DNA of 64,000 nucleotides, from assembly GCF_038404985.1 (NCBI RefSeq), contig NZ_JBBKBA010000004.1, positions 1-64,000 on the forward strand, read 5' to 3'. Shown piece by piece: positions 1 to 7,960 of the stretch (position 1 is the first letter of the stretch; every line of letters begins with the position of its first letter). The notes beneath the pieces were generated by a model, which saw only the letters and a list, made by a program, of their open reading frames with translations, was not told where the DNA came from and did not search any database. Made by a program: the position numbers and the translations under genes. Source of the DNA: Ferrovibrio sp. MS7. Its GTDB lineage: Bacteria; Pseudomonadota; Alphaproteobacteria; Ferrovibrionales; Ferrovibrionaceae.

Positions 1-119
1 CCAGCTTCCGCCAGAACCTTCGTGATCGCCGCAGTCAGAGACGTCTTGCCGTGGTCAACGTGACCAATCGTCCCGATATTGCAATGCGGCTTGTTGCGCT
101 CAAATTTTGCCTTGCCCAT
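1..119 (-). CDS. tuf: Elongation factor Tu, N-terminal fragment
   Basis: EF-Tu delivers aminoacyl-tRNA to the ribosome as a GTPase. The 39 visible residues start [20 protein letters not shown] and contain the P-loop GHVDHGKT with the following [13 protein letters not shown] typical of EF-Tu. The gene runs off the left edge of the window. Two tRNA genes lie directly upstream on the same strand, as in the classical tRNA-tufB operons, so it is probably co-transcribed with them. Translation factor identity is certain; whether this is the only tuf copy in the genome cannot be seen. Confidence 0.96.
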   Translation of the reverse strand, partial: MGKAKFERNKPHCNIGTIGHVDHGKTSLTAAITKVLAEA

Positions 120-203
120 GGCTCTCGTCCTGCTCTGTCCGGCCCGGCTTCAGCCGTGACCTGTTGATCTGCTGTCCGCTCAGTACTCAAACTCACCTAA
201 GGC

Positions 204-277
204 TGGAGCGGGTGATGGGAATCGAACCCACGCAACCAGCTTGGAAGGCTGGGGCTCTACCACTGAGCTACACCCGC
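204..277 (-). tRNA. tRNA-Gly (TCC)
   Basis: The minus strand folds as a complete cloverleaf starting GCGGGTGTAGCTCAGTGG, with anticodon stem CCAGC/GCTGG around loop CTTCCAA (anticodon TCC), T-loop TTCGATT and an encoded 3' CCA. It lies 84 bases upstream of tuf on the same strand and is likely part of the tuf transcript. Confidence 0.97.
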
Positions 278-345
278 CAATACCGCGTTTTCATACCGTC
301 CACCTGGAGGCCTGGCGACCGCTTGCACGGCCTCAGCGCGTAAGG

Positions 346-431
346 TGGTGGAGAGGGCTGGATTCGAACCAGCGTAGGCGTGCGCCAACGGATTTACAGT
401 CCGTCCCCTTTAGCCACTCGGGCACCTCTCC
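346..431 (-). tRNA. tRNA-Tyr (GTA)
   Basis: The minus strand gives an 86-nt class II tRNA beginning GGAGAGGTGCCCGAGTGGC, with anticodon loop CTGTAAA (GTA), a long variable arm, T-loop TTCGAAT and encoded CCA. It is the first gene of the tRNA-Tyr, tRNA-Gly, tuf cluster on this strand. Confidence 0.97.
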
Positions 432-600
432 AATCGCTTCCTTTGGCACCTTTCCCGGCAAGGGAAAAACCACACAAACCAACGACCGGCATCGGCTAAA
501 AAACGCGACAAAAGGCTCAGCATCGCCACTCTCCCCCCGATACACTGGGCTCGGAACGGCAATGTTGTTGCCTCTATCGCGGCGGAATATAAAGGCGGCC

Positions 601-1491
601 ATGAGCCGGCGCAAGCATCAGCCCCCCCGTAATTCCCGACCCGCGCAACACGAAGCGCGACAGCAGGCCAGAAACCCTGGCCAACGCCATGATACGCCTG
701 AGAAATCAGGCCATCATGGGCACCACCGCAAAGCCCCGCCAGGCAGTGGCCCGGTATGGCTTTACGGCACCCATGCCTGCCTCGCGGCCCTGGCGAATCC
801 GGAACGCTATTGCCGCCGCCTGGTGCTGACCCGCGAAACCCTGGCCCAGGTGCAGCCCCGCCTGCCCGCCCAGCCCCAGCCCGAGATTGTGGATAAGTCC
901 CGCCTCGACGCCCTGCTGCCGCCCCAGGCGGTGCATCAGGGCATGGCATTGCAGGTCGAGCCGCTGGACGATCCGGGCATCGAATCCCTGACCGAGCCGC
1001 AGGGCGGCCTGACCCCGGGGGCGCGCGAAATCGTGGTGCTGCTGGACCAGGTGACCGACCCGCGCAATATCGGCGCGGTGATCCGCTCGGCGGCGGCCTT
1101 CGGCGCCCGGGCCGTGGTGCTGCCCGACCGCCATTCGCCGGAAGCCACCGGCGCCCTGGCCAAGGCCGCTTCGGGCGGCCTGGAGGTACTGCCGCTGATC
1201 CGCGTCACCAACCTCGCCCGCGCTTTGGATCAGCTTGCCGAATACGGCTTCTGGCGCGTCGGCCTGGAAATGGAAACCGACAAGACGCTGGCGCAGGCGG
1301 TGGCTGGCATCAAGCGCGTGGCCCTGGTGCTGGGCGCGGAAGATGAGGGGTTGCGCCGGCTGACGCGGGAGAAATGCGACTTCCTGGCCAAGTTGCCGAT
1401 GTCCACCCTACCAATAGGCCGGGCGGTGGAAAGCCTGAATGTCTCGGCCGCCGCCGCGGTGGCACTCTATGAGTGCGCCCGCGACGGCTGA
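601..1491 (+). CDS. rlmB: SpoU-family rRNA/tRNA 2'-O-methyltransferase (RlmB-type)
   Basis: Likely methylates a ribose 2'-OH in 23S rRNA (G2251 in E. coli numbering) using S-adenosylmethionine. The 296-residue product has a basic, low-complexity N-terminus (about residues 1-55), a substrate-binding segment starting VWLYGTHACLAAL, and the three SpoU motifs: DPRNIGAVIRSAAAFG near residue 150, LVLGAEDEGLRR near 243 and ESLNVSAAAAVALYE near 279. The ATG at 601 was chosen because the open frame upstream runs through the two tRNA genes, which cannot be coding. RlmB fits best; a TrmH-type tRNA target is possible. It converges on bfr. Confidence 0.9.
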   Translation: MSRRKHQPPRNSRPAQHEARQQARNPGQRHDTPEKSGHHGHHRKAPPGSGPVWLYGTHACLAALANPERYCRRLVLTRETLAQVQPRLPAQPQPEIVDKSRLDALLPPQAVHQGMALQVEPLDDPGIESLTEPQGGLTPGAREIVVLLDQVTDPRNIGAVIRSAAAFGARAVVLPDRHSPEATGALAKAASGGLEVLPLIRVTNLARALDQLAEYGFWRVGLEMETDKTLAQAVAGIKRVALVLGAEDEGLRRLTREKCDFLAKLPMSTLPIGRAVESLNVSAAAAVALYECARDG

Positions 1492-1506
1492 GCCGGATCA
1501 GCGTTC

Positions 1507-1971
1507 TCAGACCTGCGACTGCAGGAAGTTCTGGATGCCGAGGCTGTCGACCAGGCCGAGCTGAGTCTCGAGATGGTCGATATGATCCTCGGTCTCCTTG
1601 AGGATGTGGCGCAGCACGTCGCGGCTGATGTAGTCGGCGGCGTTTTCGCAGGCCCCGATGGCAGCCACCAGGTCGCTGCGATTCTGGCGCTCCAGATCGA
1701 GATCGCCCTTCAGGCCTTCCGGCACCGTCTCGCCGATGCGCAGCTTGCCGAGATCCTGCAGGTTGGGCACGCCATCGAGCAGCAGAATGCGCTCGATGAT
1801 CTGATCGGCGTGCTTCATCTCGTCGATCGATTCCTTGTATTCGTGATGACCGAGCTTCTCATAGCCCCAGCTCTTCCACATGCGCGCATGCAGGAAATAC
1901 TGGTTGATGGCGGTCAGCTCATTCTTCAGCACCGTGTTGAGATGCTTGATAACGGTCTTGTCGCCCTTCAT
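1507..1971 (-). CDS. bfr: Bacterioferritin
   Basis: Heme-containing 24-mer iron store in the cytoplasm. The 154 residues match the usual length. Ferroxidase ligands are present at E18, E51, H54, E127 and H130, and the heme-ligating methionine at M52 (within ESIDEMKHAD). The ATG at 1971 follows a GGAGAG ribosome site. The upstream region holds a pseudo-palindrome resembling an iron-regulator box, and the partner ferredoxin bfd lies about 4.3 kb away. The two together store iron and release it again on demand. Confidence 0.97.
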   Translation of the reverse strand: MKGDKTVIKHLNTVLKNELTAINQYFLHARMWKSWGYEKLGHHEYKESIDEMKHADQIIERILLLDGVPNLQDLGKLRIGETVPEGLKGDLDLERQNRSDLVAAIGACENAADYISRDVLRHILKETEDHIDHLETQLGLVDSLGIQNFLQSQV

Positions 1972-2257
1972 GGCGCTCTCCTATTGCTCACCCGATTGGG
2001 TTTTGCATAAGCGCCACATCCGCATCGCGCAATACAAAAGCCTGCTGTTGCGAGTGACTAGCGAAGATAGTCGCAGCAACTGCGAAGCACTCGCGAAAAT
2101 GCCCGGTTTCGTGCCCGGAACGCATGATTTGACGATGATTTCACGCCAGCAAACAGGGTGGCGGTTTCATACTTTTTATCTGCCGCACCAAACTGGAATC
2201 GGTGCCTGGTTTCCTCAGGCTTACCACAATCATCTCAAGTTCAAGGGAGGCACGATC
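1972..2257. promoter_or_regulatory. Divergent control region of bfr and the TlpA-like gene, with candidate iron box
   Basis: No gene is seen here. Positions 2048-2064 read TTGCGAGTGACTAGCGA, an imperfect palindrome, and GCGAGTG (2050-2056) recurs inverted as CACTCGC (2088-2094). A related 17-mer lies upstream of bfd (6543-6559). I infer a Fur-family operator; the regulator is not in the window. Confidence 0.4.
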
Positions 2258-2863
2258 ATGCCGCTTGCCCGCCGCACCCTGCTCGGCCTGCCGGCCCTGC
2301 TCTTCGCCGCCGGCCTGCCCCCAATTGCCAGGGCACAAAGCACCGGCCCGCTGAAATTTCCCACCGCAGAGATGGCCCGCACGGCCGAGGTGAAGGCGGA
2401 TATGTGGAAAAGGCTGCCGGATTTCCCGCTCTGGACTGCCGATGATCAGGAATACCGCTTCCGGCAAAGCCTGGGCCGCATCACTTTCCTGCATTTCTGG
2501 GGCTCGTGGTGTGGGCCCTGCCAGCGTGAAATGCCACAGATGACGGCCTTTTATAAAAAATTCAAAGACCATCCCGATATGAACCGGCTGCTGGTGGTCT
2601 ATGGCGAGCCTTTTGCCACCGGGCGGAAATATCTCGGCGGCAGCATCGACGATGCAGCGCTGTTCGATCCGCGCGAGGGCGGCCAGCTTGGCAACAAGCA
2701 GAATCTTTATCGCCAGCTATCATTGCGCCGGGTTCCCGGCACCATCATCACCGACCGCAATGGCCTGGTGATCTTCTGGATGGAGGATGCCACCGACTGG
2801 CAGCGGATTGAGCGCGAAATGCCCAACATCTTCGCCAATTCGGCGCCCTATACCGGTTCATGA
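2258..2863 (+). CDS. Secreted TlpA/ResA-like thioredoxin-fold protein
   Basis: Probable periplasmic thiol-disulfide protein. Its 201 residues begin with a signal peptide (RRTLLGLPALLFAAG, cleavage near ARAQS), followed by a thioredoxin fold with the active site WCGPC near residue 84 in the context LHFWGSWCGPCQREMP. A cis-Pro region follows (RRVPGTIITDRNG). The ATG at 2258 follows an AAGGGAGG ribosome site; an upstream extension would destroy the signal peptide. Possible roles are cytochrome c maturation or general periplasmic disulfide reduction; neighbours do not decide between them. Confidence 0.85.
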   Translation: MPLARRTLLGLPALLFAAGLPPIARAQSTGPLKFPTAEMARTAEVKADMWKRLPDFPLWTADDQEYRFRQSLGRITFLHFWGSWCGPCQREMPQMTAFYKKFKDHPDMNRLLVVYGEPFATGRKYLGGSIDDAALFDPREGGQLGNKQNLYRQLSLRRVPGTIITDRNGLVIFWMEDATDWQRIEREMPNIFANSAPYTGS

Positions 2864-2869
2864 AACAGC

Positions 2870-3265
2870 TTACGGAAACAGCGCCACCTGCCGCGTATGG
2901 CTGGACTGGCGCTGGCCCTCGGTCGTGTCATAGCGCACGCGGAATTGCACCGGCCCCTTGACCGGTGCCGCCACATTGCCCGCCGTGAACACCACCCAGC
3001 CGCCCGGCACCTGCTGGCTGCAATGCTGCCGCCGCGCCGTCACCGTCTGCTCGCGGATACTGGCGCTCAAGCCCTCCGGTCCGCTCAGGATGTCGATGCC
3101 GAGGATGCGGTTCAACTGCGACCGGCAATTCGACGTGTCGATCCAGTAGACCTCGAAAACATCCGTGCTCTCGCCGCTTTTCAGCATGATTTCCTGCGGC
3201 TGCGCCGCTGCCGGGAAGCCAGACAGCAGCAGGCAGAGCAGTAACAGGACGCGGAAACCTTGCAT
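2870..3265 (-). CDS. Secreted protein of unknown function
   Basis: The 131-residue protein starts with a clear signal peptide (LLLLCLLLSGFPAAAQ) and has a small, probably beta-rich body with three cysteines (in SNCRSQ and QHCSQQ, plus one in the signal peptide). I do not recognise the family. It has an AGGAGAGAG ribosome site just before the ATG and starts 10 bases after the stop of the secreted hydrolase gene upstream on the same strand, so the two are probably one operon exporting both products. Confidence 0.7.
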   Translation of the reverse strand: MQGFRVLLLLCLLLSGFPAAAQPQEIMLKSGESTDVFEVYWIDTSNCRSQLNRILGIDILSGPEGLSASIREQTVTARRQHCSQQVPGGWVVFTAGNVAAPVKGPVQFRVRYDTTEGQRQSSHTRQVALFP

Positions 3266-3274
3266 GTCTCTCTC

Positions 3275-4069
3275 CTAGAATTGCAGCGACCAGGCTTGGC
3301 TCAACACTTGCCACACCAGGGCGCGGGCCTGCTCGCGCGCCTCCGGGTGCGGCCCGTAGCCGAAACGCATGTTGCTGGCCGTGAAGGCGCCGCTGGCGGT
3401 GCCATCAAAGCCGTGAGACGCGCCGGCAAAGGCATGAAATTGGATCTTGCCCCCGGCAAGCCGCTTGCAGCGCCCGTAGCTTTCCTTGTGCTGGCCCCAA
3501 TCGTCGGCGTCGCCGTAAAGGATATGCACCTGGGTCGGACCATCGGCCGTGTAGTCGCTGGGACAATAGCCTTCGCAGCCGGGATAGAAGGAAAACACCG
3601 CCGTCGGTGGCCGGTCGGCCGGGAAACTCTTGCGCGTGTTCAAGGCCTCGGTGCCGCCGCGCGAGAAGCCCATCACGGCATAGCGCATGGTGTCGATGCG
3701 CGGCTGCTCCAGGCGGGCCAGTTCCAGCACGGCAGCGGCGTCATAGTAATACAGCAGGCTACAGCCGGTGCCGGACCAGTTGCCGTTCGGTCGCTTGCGC
3801 GAGGCGGCGCTGCGAATCTGTACCGTGGCGATACCGCGCTGGTTCAGCCAGGGCGTCCAGGCATTCGGCGCCCAGGCGCGGCTGCCACCGGTGCCTTCCA
3901 GCATGATGACAAGCGGCACCTTATCCCCGCCCTCCGCCCTACCGCCTTCCGGCAGATAGAATTCAGCATAGTCGCGATAGGCGGCGGGCTGCGCCCAGGA
4001 TGACCCCACCCCCATCGCGGCGAGTCCGAGCAACAGCATCAGCAAAGACGGCAGGCGGCACATCGGCAT
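3275..4069 (-). CDS. Secreted alpha/beta-hydrolase, dienelactone-hydrolase-like
   Basis: The 264-residue protein has a signal peptide (LLMLLLGLAAMGVGSSWA), an oxyanion region at MLEGTGGSR, a nucleophile elbow GFSRGG with serine, an acidic residue in YGDADDWG and a histidine in FAGASHGF, so a Ser-Asp-His triad is likely. Four or more cysteines are consistent with disulfides in the periplasm. Substrate unknown; esterase or depolymerase activity is possible. It is the first gene of a two-gene operon with the small secreted protein downstream. Confidence 0.8.
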   Translation of the reverse strand: MPMCRLPSLLMLLLGLAAMGVGSSWAQPAAYRDYAEFYLPEGGRAEGGDKVPLVIMLEGTGGSRAWAPNAWTPWLNQRGIATVQIRSAASRKRPNGNWSGTGCSLLYYYDAAAVLELARLEQPRIDTMRYAVMGFSRGGTEALNTRKSFPADRPPTAVFSFYPGCEGYCPSDYTADGPTQVHILYGDADDWGQHKESYGRCKRLAGGKIQFHAFAGASHGFDGTASGAFTASNMRFGYGPHPEAREQARALVWQVLSQAWSLQF

Positions 4070-4206
4070 TGCCGTTAATCTGCTGCCGCGCCGTCAAAGC
4101 AGCGTCAAAAAGCACGAGCACCCGCTGAAAATTTCACACGCATGGCCATATTTTCATGGCTGAATAGGCTGTCACCGCTAAATCTCGAGGGTATGCGGGC
4201 CAGATC

Positions 4207-6246
4207 ATGACATATTCGGCGAGAATAACCTCCCCGCCCAGGCTTGAGCGCGCCCTGCATCTCTGCCTGCTGGGGCCATTTCTAGCCAAGCTGGAAGGCC
4301 AGTCGATCACCGATGGCCTGGGCCGCAAGGCGCAGGCCTTGCTCGCCTATCTGGCCGCCCAGCCCGGCCATGCCGCTACCCGCGAGGAGCTTGCCGCCCT
4401 GCTCTGGGGCGAGCGTTTCGACGACCAGGCCCGCCAGAGCCTGCGCCAAACCCTGCTGACCATTCGCCGCCAGCTTGGCCCCAATGCCGACGCGATCCTG
4501 CAGGCCGGGCGCCTGCGCATCGCGCTGCAGCCGGCGCATTTCAGCACCGACCTGGCCGACCTGGAGGCGGCGCTGACTGCCGATGACAGCCATGTTCTGC
4601 GCAATGCGGTCGCGCTGCTGCGCGGCGACTTGCTGGCTGGGCTGGACATCGCATCCAGTGCCTGGGAGGAGTGGCTGCGCGTCCATCGGGTGTTATGGCG
4701 GGAAAAGGCCCTGGCATTGCTGGGCCGGTCGCTGCGCGCCAGCGTAGCCGCCGGGGCCGCAACCGATGCCCTGATTGCGGCGCAGAAACTGCAGCAGCTT
4801 GATCCCTTTGATGAAGCGGCCCATTGCCTGGCGCTGGAGGCAATCGCCCGCTTCAAGGGCCTGGCAGCGGCGCAGCAGGCGCATCGCGATTTCGCTGCCA
4901 TGCTGGATACCGAACTCGGTGTGCAGCCAAGCCCGGAAACGCTGGCCTTCCTGGCACAACTGGAAGCCGCGCCGCTGACACCGCAGGTGGCGAAAATCCC
5001 CAGCCCTGCGGCAGCGCAAGCCGCATCGCCGCCTGCCGGCTGGCGCCTGCCCTATGGCCTGGCGGCCGCCTGCGCCGTGATCGCCCTGGTCGCCGGGCTG
5101 CTGCGCCCCGCATCCACCCCGCAAGCCGACGTGCCGCGTTTCGCCTTCGCACTGGCGCCATTGGCGGTGCTGGATCGCAGCGATGTTACCGCGCGCCAGG
5201 CCCAGGCCTTCGCCGACGACCTCGCCACCGCGCTCGCCGGGCTGCCGGCAGCGGCGATTGACCGCCGGCTCGGCACCAGGATACAGGGCAGCCTGCGCCA
5301 GGAACGCGATGGCTACAGCCTCAACCTGCGTGCCGAAGCAGCGAAGGATGGCCGCATCATCTGGGTGGAAAGCCGGCGCGTGGAGAGCATCACCCCGGCC
5401 TTGGCACGCGACATGGCCTTGCGTGTTTTCGTGGCGAAACTCAATGCCGCCAGCCAGGACCTGCCGCCGCGCGGCAAACCGGATGCGGCAGTGCAGGCGG
5501 AAATCAAGGCCGGCTGGGATGCCCTGCGCGGCGGGTCGAACAAGGCCAAGGCGGAAGAGTCGATCCGCCGCTTTGCCACCGCCCGCGCCCTCGATCCCGA
5601 CTCAACCGACGCCCTCACCGGCTATGCCCATGGCATCGCCATGAAAGTCATCAGCGGCTGGAGCGAGCAGCGCGATGCCGATCATGCCGAGGCGCTGCGG
5701 CTGCTGGATGCCGCGATCCTGCGCGACCCACGCAACGAGACAGCGCATTTCACCGTGGCGCTGCTGCACAAGGGCCGGCGCGATTACCATCGCGGCCTGC
5801 TGGCGATGCGCGTGGTGCTGGCACTCAATCCCGGCCATCCAGCGGCCCACGCCCAGACCGCGCATATGAGTATTCTCACCGGCGACCCGGTGGCTGGCGC
5901 CGACCATGCCGAACTGGCGATCCGCCTGGGGCCGCGCGCCAATGCCATCGACCGGGCCTATCTCTATGCCGGCATGGCGCATCTGCTGCTGGGCAACTTC
6001 GCCCTCAGCGAAGAACGGCTGGCGCAGTCGCTGCGGATCAATCCGGAATTTCCCGATGCCTTCGCCTGGCGTGCCGCCGCGCTGGCGCAGCTCGGCCACC
6101 TGCAGGAAGCGCGCGCCCTGCATGGCGAGCTGCTGCGGCGCTGGCCGGACTGGCGCGTCGATCACCACCTGCTGCAAAGCCAGGACCGCGCCGCCATGGC
6201 ACGCTTCACCGGCGGGCTGGAGCGCGTTACCGCGCCTGGCCGTTAA
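4207..6246 (+). CDS. Membrane-anchored BTAD/winged-helix regulator with TPR-type C-terminal domain
   Basis: A 679-residue multi-domain protein. Residues about 15-100 form an OmpR-like winged helix (HLCLLGPFLAKLEG to LRQTLLTIRRQLG). About 110-255 form a helical BTAD-like bacterial transcriptional activator domain ending ELGVQPSPETLAFLAQLEA. One hydrophobic segment follows at about 281-299 (LPYGLAAACAVIALVAGLL). The rest, about 400-670, is TPR-like repeats, presumably periplasmic. The layout suggests a one-component membrane sensor like CadC, with cytoplasmic DNA binding. No target is evident; the nearest neighbours are secreted hydrolase genes. Confidence 0.75.
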   Translation: MTYSARITSPPRLERALHLCLLGPFLAKLEGQSITDGLGRKAQALLAYLAAQPGHAATREELAALLWGERFDDQARQSLRQTLLTIRRQLGPNADAILQAGRLRIALQPAHFSTDLADLEAALTADDSHVLRNAVALLRGDLLAGLDIASSAWEEWLRVHRVLWREKALALLGRSLRASVAAGAATDALIAAQKLQQLDPFDEAAHCLALEAIARFKGLAAAQQAHRDFAAMLDTELGVQPSPETLAFLAQLEAAPLTPQVAKIPSPAAAQAASPPAGWRLPYGLAAACAVIALVAGLLRPASTPQADVPRFAFALAPLAVLDRSDVTARQAQAFADDLATALAGLPAAAIDRRLGTRIQGSLRQERDGYSLNLRAEAAKDGRIIWVESRRVESITPALARDMALRVFVAKLNAASQDLPPRGKPDAAVQAEIKAGWDALRGGSNKAKAEESIRRFATARALDPDSTDALTGYAHGIAMKVISGWSEQRDADHAEALRLLDAAILRDPRNETAHFTVALLHKGRRDYHRGLLAMRVVLALNPGHPAAHAQTAHMSILTGDPVAGADHAELAIRLGPRANAIDRAYLYAGMAHLLLGNFALSEERLAQSLRINPEFPDAFAWRAAALAQLGHLQEARALHGELLRRWPDWRVDHHLLQSQDRAAMARFTGGLERVTAPGR

Positions 6247-6267
6247 ATCGGATAAGGCGGATGGATT

Positions 6268-6489
6268 TCAGGCTTCGGCCTGGGCCACGGCGCCAAGCGG
6301 CACGGCATGGCTGGCATTGTGGTTGGTGTTGCAGGCGGCGCGGATCATGCAGCGCACGTCACCAACACATTTACCGCATTGCGGCTTCTCGGCCAGATGC
6401 TTGTAGACCGACGCCACCGAACGGCAGCCCTGGTCGATGGCGCCACGCACATCGCGTTCGGTCAATCCATGGCACAGGCAGACATACAT
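6268..6489 (-). CDS. bfd: Bacterioferritin-associated ferredoxin
   Basis: A 73-residue [2Fe-2S] protein that reduces iron in bacterioferritin to release it. It begins MYVCLCHGLTERDVRGAI, giving the first two cysteine ligands (C4, C6), and the second pair is in PQCGKC. The start at 6489 was chosen because the family begins at this Met; the in-frame extension upstream is unlike Bfd and overlaps the control region. The tail after CNTNHNASH is longer than usual. It pairs functionally with bfr. Confidence 0.93.
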   Translation of the reverse strand: MYVCLCHGLTERDVRGAIDQGCRSVASVYKHLAEKPQCGKCVGDVRCMIRAACNTNHNASHAVPLGAVAQAEA

Positions 6490-6697
6490 CGGCGGCGGAA
6501 TCCGGTTGCGACTGATTATCAGACGCGAGGAATGTAGGGCGACTGCGAACCATTTGCAAGATGTCCTTGGCGCCAATTCTTCCAGCGGCTTAGATGCCGG
6601 GACGGGTTCCAGAGGCCCGCCGGGACCACCTCGCCCCCGCCCAGCCCGCTCTTGCCCTGGCGCCGCCGCTTGGCTAGAACGGCGCGGCCTTCCAGGC
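6490..6697. promoter_or_regulatory. bfd upstream region with two iron-box-like palindromes
   Basis: No gene seen. Positions 6510-6524 (GACTGATTATCAGAC) form a near-perfect palindrome with the TGATWATCA core common in Fur boxes. Positions 6543-6559 (CTGCGAACCATTTGCAA) share a spaced pattern with the element upstream of bfr. Both lie within about 70 bases of the bfd start, so iron-dependent control of bfd is likely by inference. Confidence 0.45.
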
Positions 6698-6765
6698 GGT
6701 GGATTGGCTCAGCGGATTTGCAAACCAAAGGTTAGACCGCCAATTCAATCGACGGCACGCCCCTC
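6698..6765 (+). pseudogene. tRNA-Thr-like remnant
   Basis: GGATTGGCTCAGCGG (6701-6715) matches the D-arm of the intact tRNA-Thr at 8250 with one mismatch. ATTTGCAAACCAAAGG then resembles its anticodon arm and TTCAATC (6744-6750) its T-loop. Eleven bases between two CAGCGG repeats of the intact gene are missing, as expected from slippage. It cannot fold as a normal tRNA, so I read it as a decayed copy. Confidence 0.5.
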
Positions 6766-6863
6766 TTACTTTTCCATGCATCAATCATTTTAAAAAAGAA
6801 TCGACGCGCCTAACCGTCGCGACGAAACACGACCAGAGGAATGTAACTTTCCGATAGGGTAAT
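6766..6863. other. AT-rich noncoding stretch
   Basis: Short AT-rich spacer between the tRNA-like remnant and the end of the signal-peptidase-like gene. No gene and no clear terminator seen. Confidence 0.4.
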
Positions 6864-7799
6864 TTACGAAACTCGCAATCCAATTCGCGCGATATGCGGA
6901 CTATACAAAACCGCATATGGCAGATCGCGAATTCTTTGCCTATCGATGAAATCAATCTTGGCAGAGTCCTTTCTGAAAGTTCGATTGTCGAAGAGATAAT
7001 GCACGTGCCCCATCCCTTGTATATTTAGCTGTATCTCTATTTTTGTTTTCTGTTCGCCGATGTTTTTGGCCAACTCCTCATCGAATGAGAAGTTAAAATG
7101 AAACGGCGTCATCCTTGATTCTTTGATGATATACTGCCGATCATTTAATACCTCGCGCTTAATCATGCGGCTCTGAGGTTCGTCGATGCTATACGTAGAA
7201 ATATCTGCCGGCCTTGAGCCTGAATTGACTTGCGAAGCATATATGTAGGACGGGTCAATCGCGCGGACAGGAAATGAACCAAAGAACAAATGGTCCTCCA
7301 GCCAAAACAGATCGCCATGCTTGATATTTCTTTGCGTATAATAATTTCGCTTAATAAGTAGAAGTTCACCTTGCAGGACATTCGGAAAACCAGCATCGGA
7401 TTTATTGTATTTTAAATACCATTTCTCATCTGCAATATATCTGAGATTTCCGTCGAGAAAATATACACCCCAAGACACAACCGCCAGCACCAATATTGCA
7501 ATCGAGTAGAGTGCGTTTCCTTCACTGGTCAGTGATTTCATTCCTCCATTTTTCTCTCTCAGAAGGAATGGAGCAAAGATGATAATCAATCCGAGGAAAA
7601 CAAAACTATACAAAGCCCCTATCAGTAAAAGTATGGCTGAATTCTCATCTCCAATATCAATGGTGCGTATGGCTGAATAGGCAAGCAGTGCAAAAACATT
7701 GGCGAGCGCGAGAAAACAACCAGCTCGACGATAGCCCAAATAAGCAATCCCAATTCCTGGCACAAACACGTTCAGCAGGGCAATTAGGAACCTTCTCAT
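6864..7799 (-). CDS. Membrane protein with degenerate signal peptidase I (S26)-like domain
   Basis: 311 residues. The N-terminus has the PGxGxxYxG pattern (PGIGIAYLGYRRAG) found in some LepB-like proteins, then membrane segments at about 28-46, 54-79 and 97-115. The soluble part keeps S26 boxes: SDAGFPNVLQGE (134-145) where PSxSMxPTLxxGD is expected, HGDLFWL (161-167) for RGDVVVF, and FDNRTFRKDS (270-279) for GDNRxxSxDS. The nucleophile Ser position holds Ala136, and the Lys-Arg of box D reads Val-Arg (FPVRAI). Probably not a peptidase. The start at 7799 overlaps the upstream small frame by ATGA; a Met at 7841 is the alternative. Base composition is strikingly AT-rich compared with neighbours, suggesting transfer. 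Confidence 0.75.
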   Translation of the reverse strand: MRRFLIALLNVFVPGIGIAYLGYRRAGCFLALANVFALLAYSAIRTIDIGDENSAILLLIGALYSFVFLGLIIIFAPFLLREKNGGMKSLTSEGNALYSIAILVLAVVSWGVYFLDGNLRYIADEKWYLKYNKSDAGFPNVLQGELLLIKRNYYTQRNIKHGDLFWLEDHLFFGSFPVRAIDPSYIYASQVNSGSRPADISTYSIDEPQSRMIKREVLNDRQYIIKESRMTPFHFNFSFDEELAKNIGEQKTKIEIQLNIQGMGHVHYLFDNRTFRKDSAKIDFIDRQRIRDLPYAVLYSPHIARIGLRVS

Positions 7800-7960
7800 G
7801 CGGAGCCTGATCTGCCGCAGTTTCCACCCAAATACTTGCAAACAAATTGCTGCCTGAGGCGGTCAAGCTGCACGGTCTTGTTGTTGGCAGATATATGGAA
7901 ATAGGAAGCGCGAACGTTAGGCTTTATCGCCCATTCGTCAAATGCATTCAGTATCGGCAT
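7796..7960 (-). CDS. Possible small protein upstream of the S26-like gene
   Basis: A 54-residue frame starting MPILNAFDEWAIKPNVRA and ending at a TGA that overlaps the ATG at 7799 in an ATGA arrangement, as expected for a translationally coupled pair. No ribosome site of note and no family recognised; three cysteines lie near the C-terminus or adjacent. It could equally be a chance frame in AT-rich DNA. Confidence 0.3.
   Translation of the reverse strand: MPILNAFDEWAIKPNVRASYFHISANNKTVQLDRLRQQFVCKYLGGNCGRSGSA

Noticed and set aside
241-600. Upstream extension of the rlmB frame
   Set aside because: It reads through tRNA-Gly and tRNA-Tyr and lacks a ribosome site; the ATG at 601 is the sensible start.
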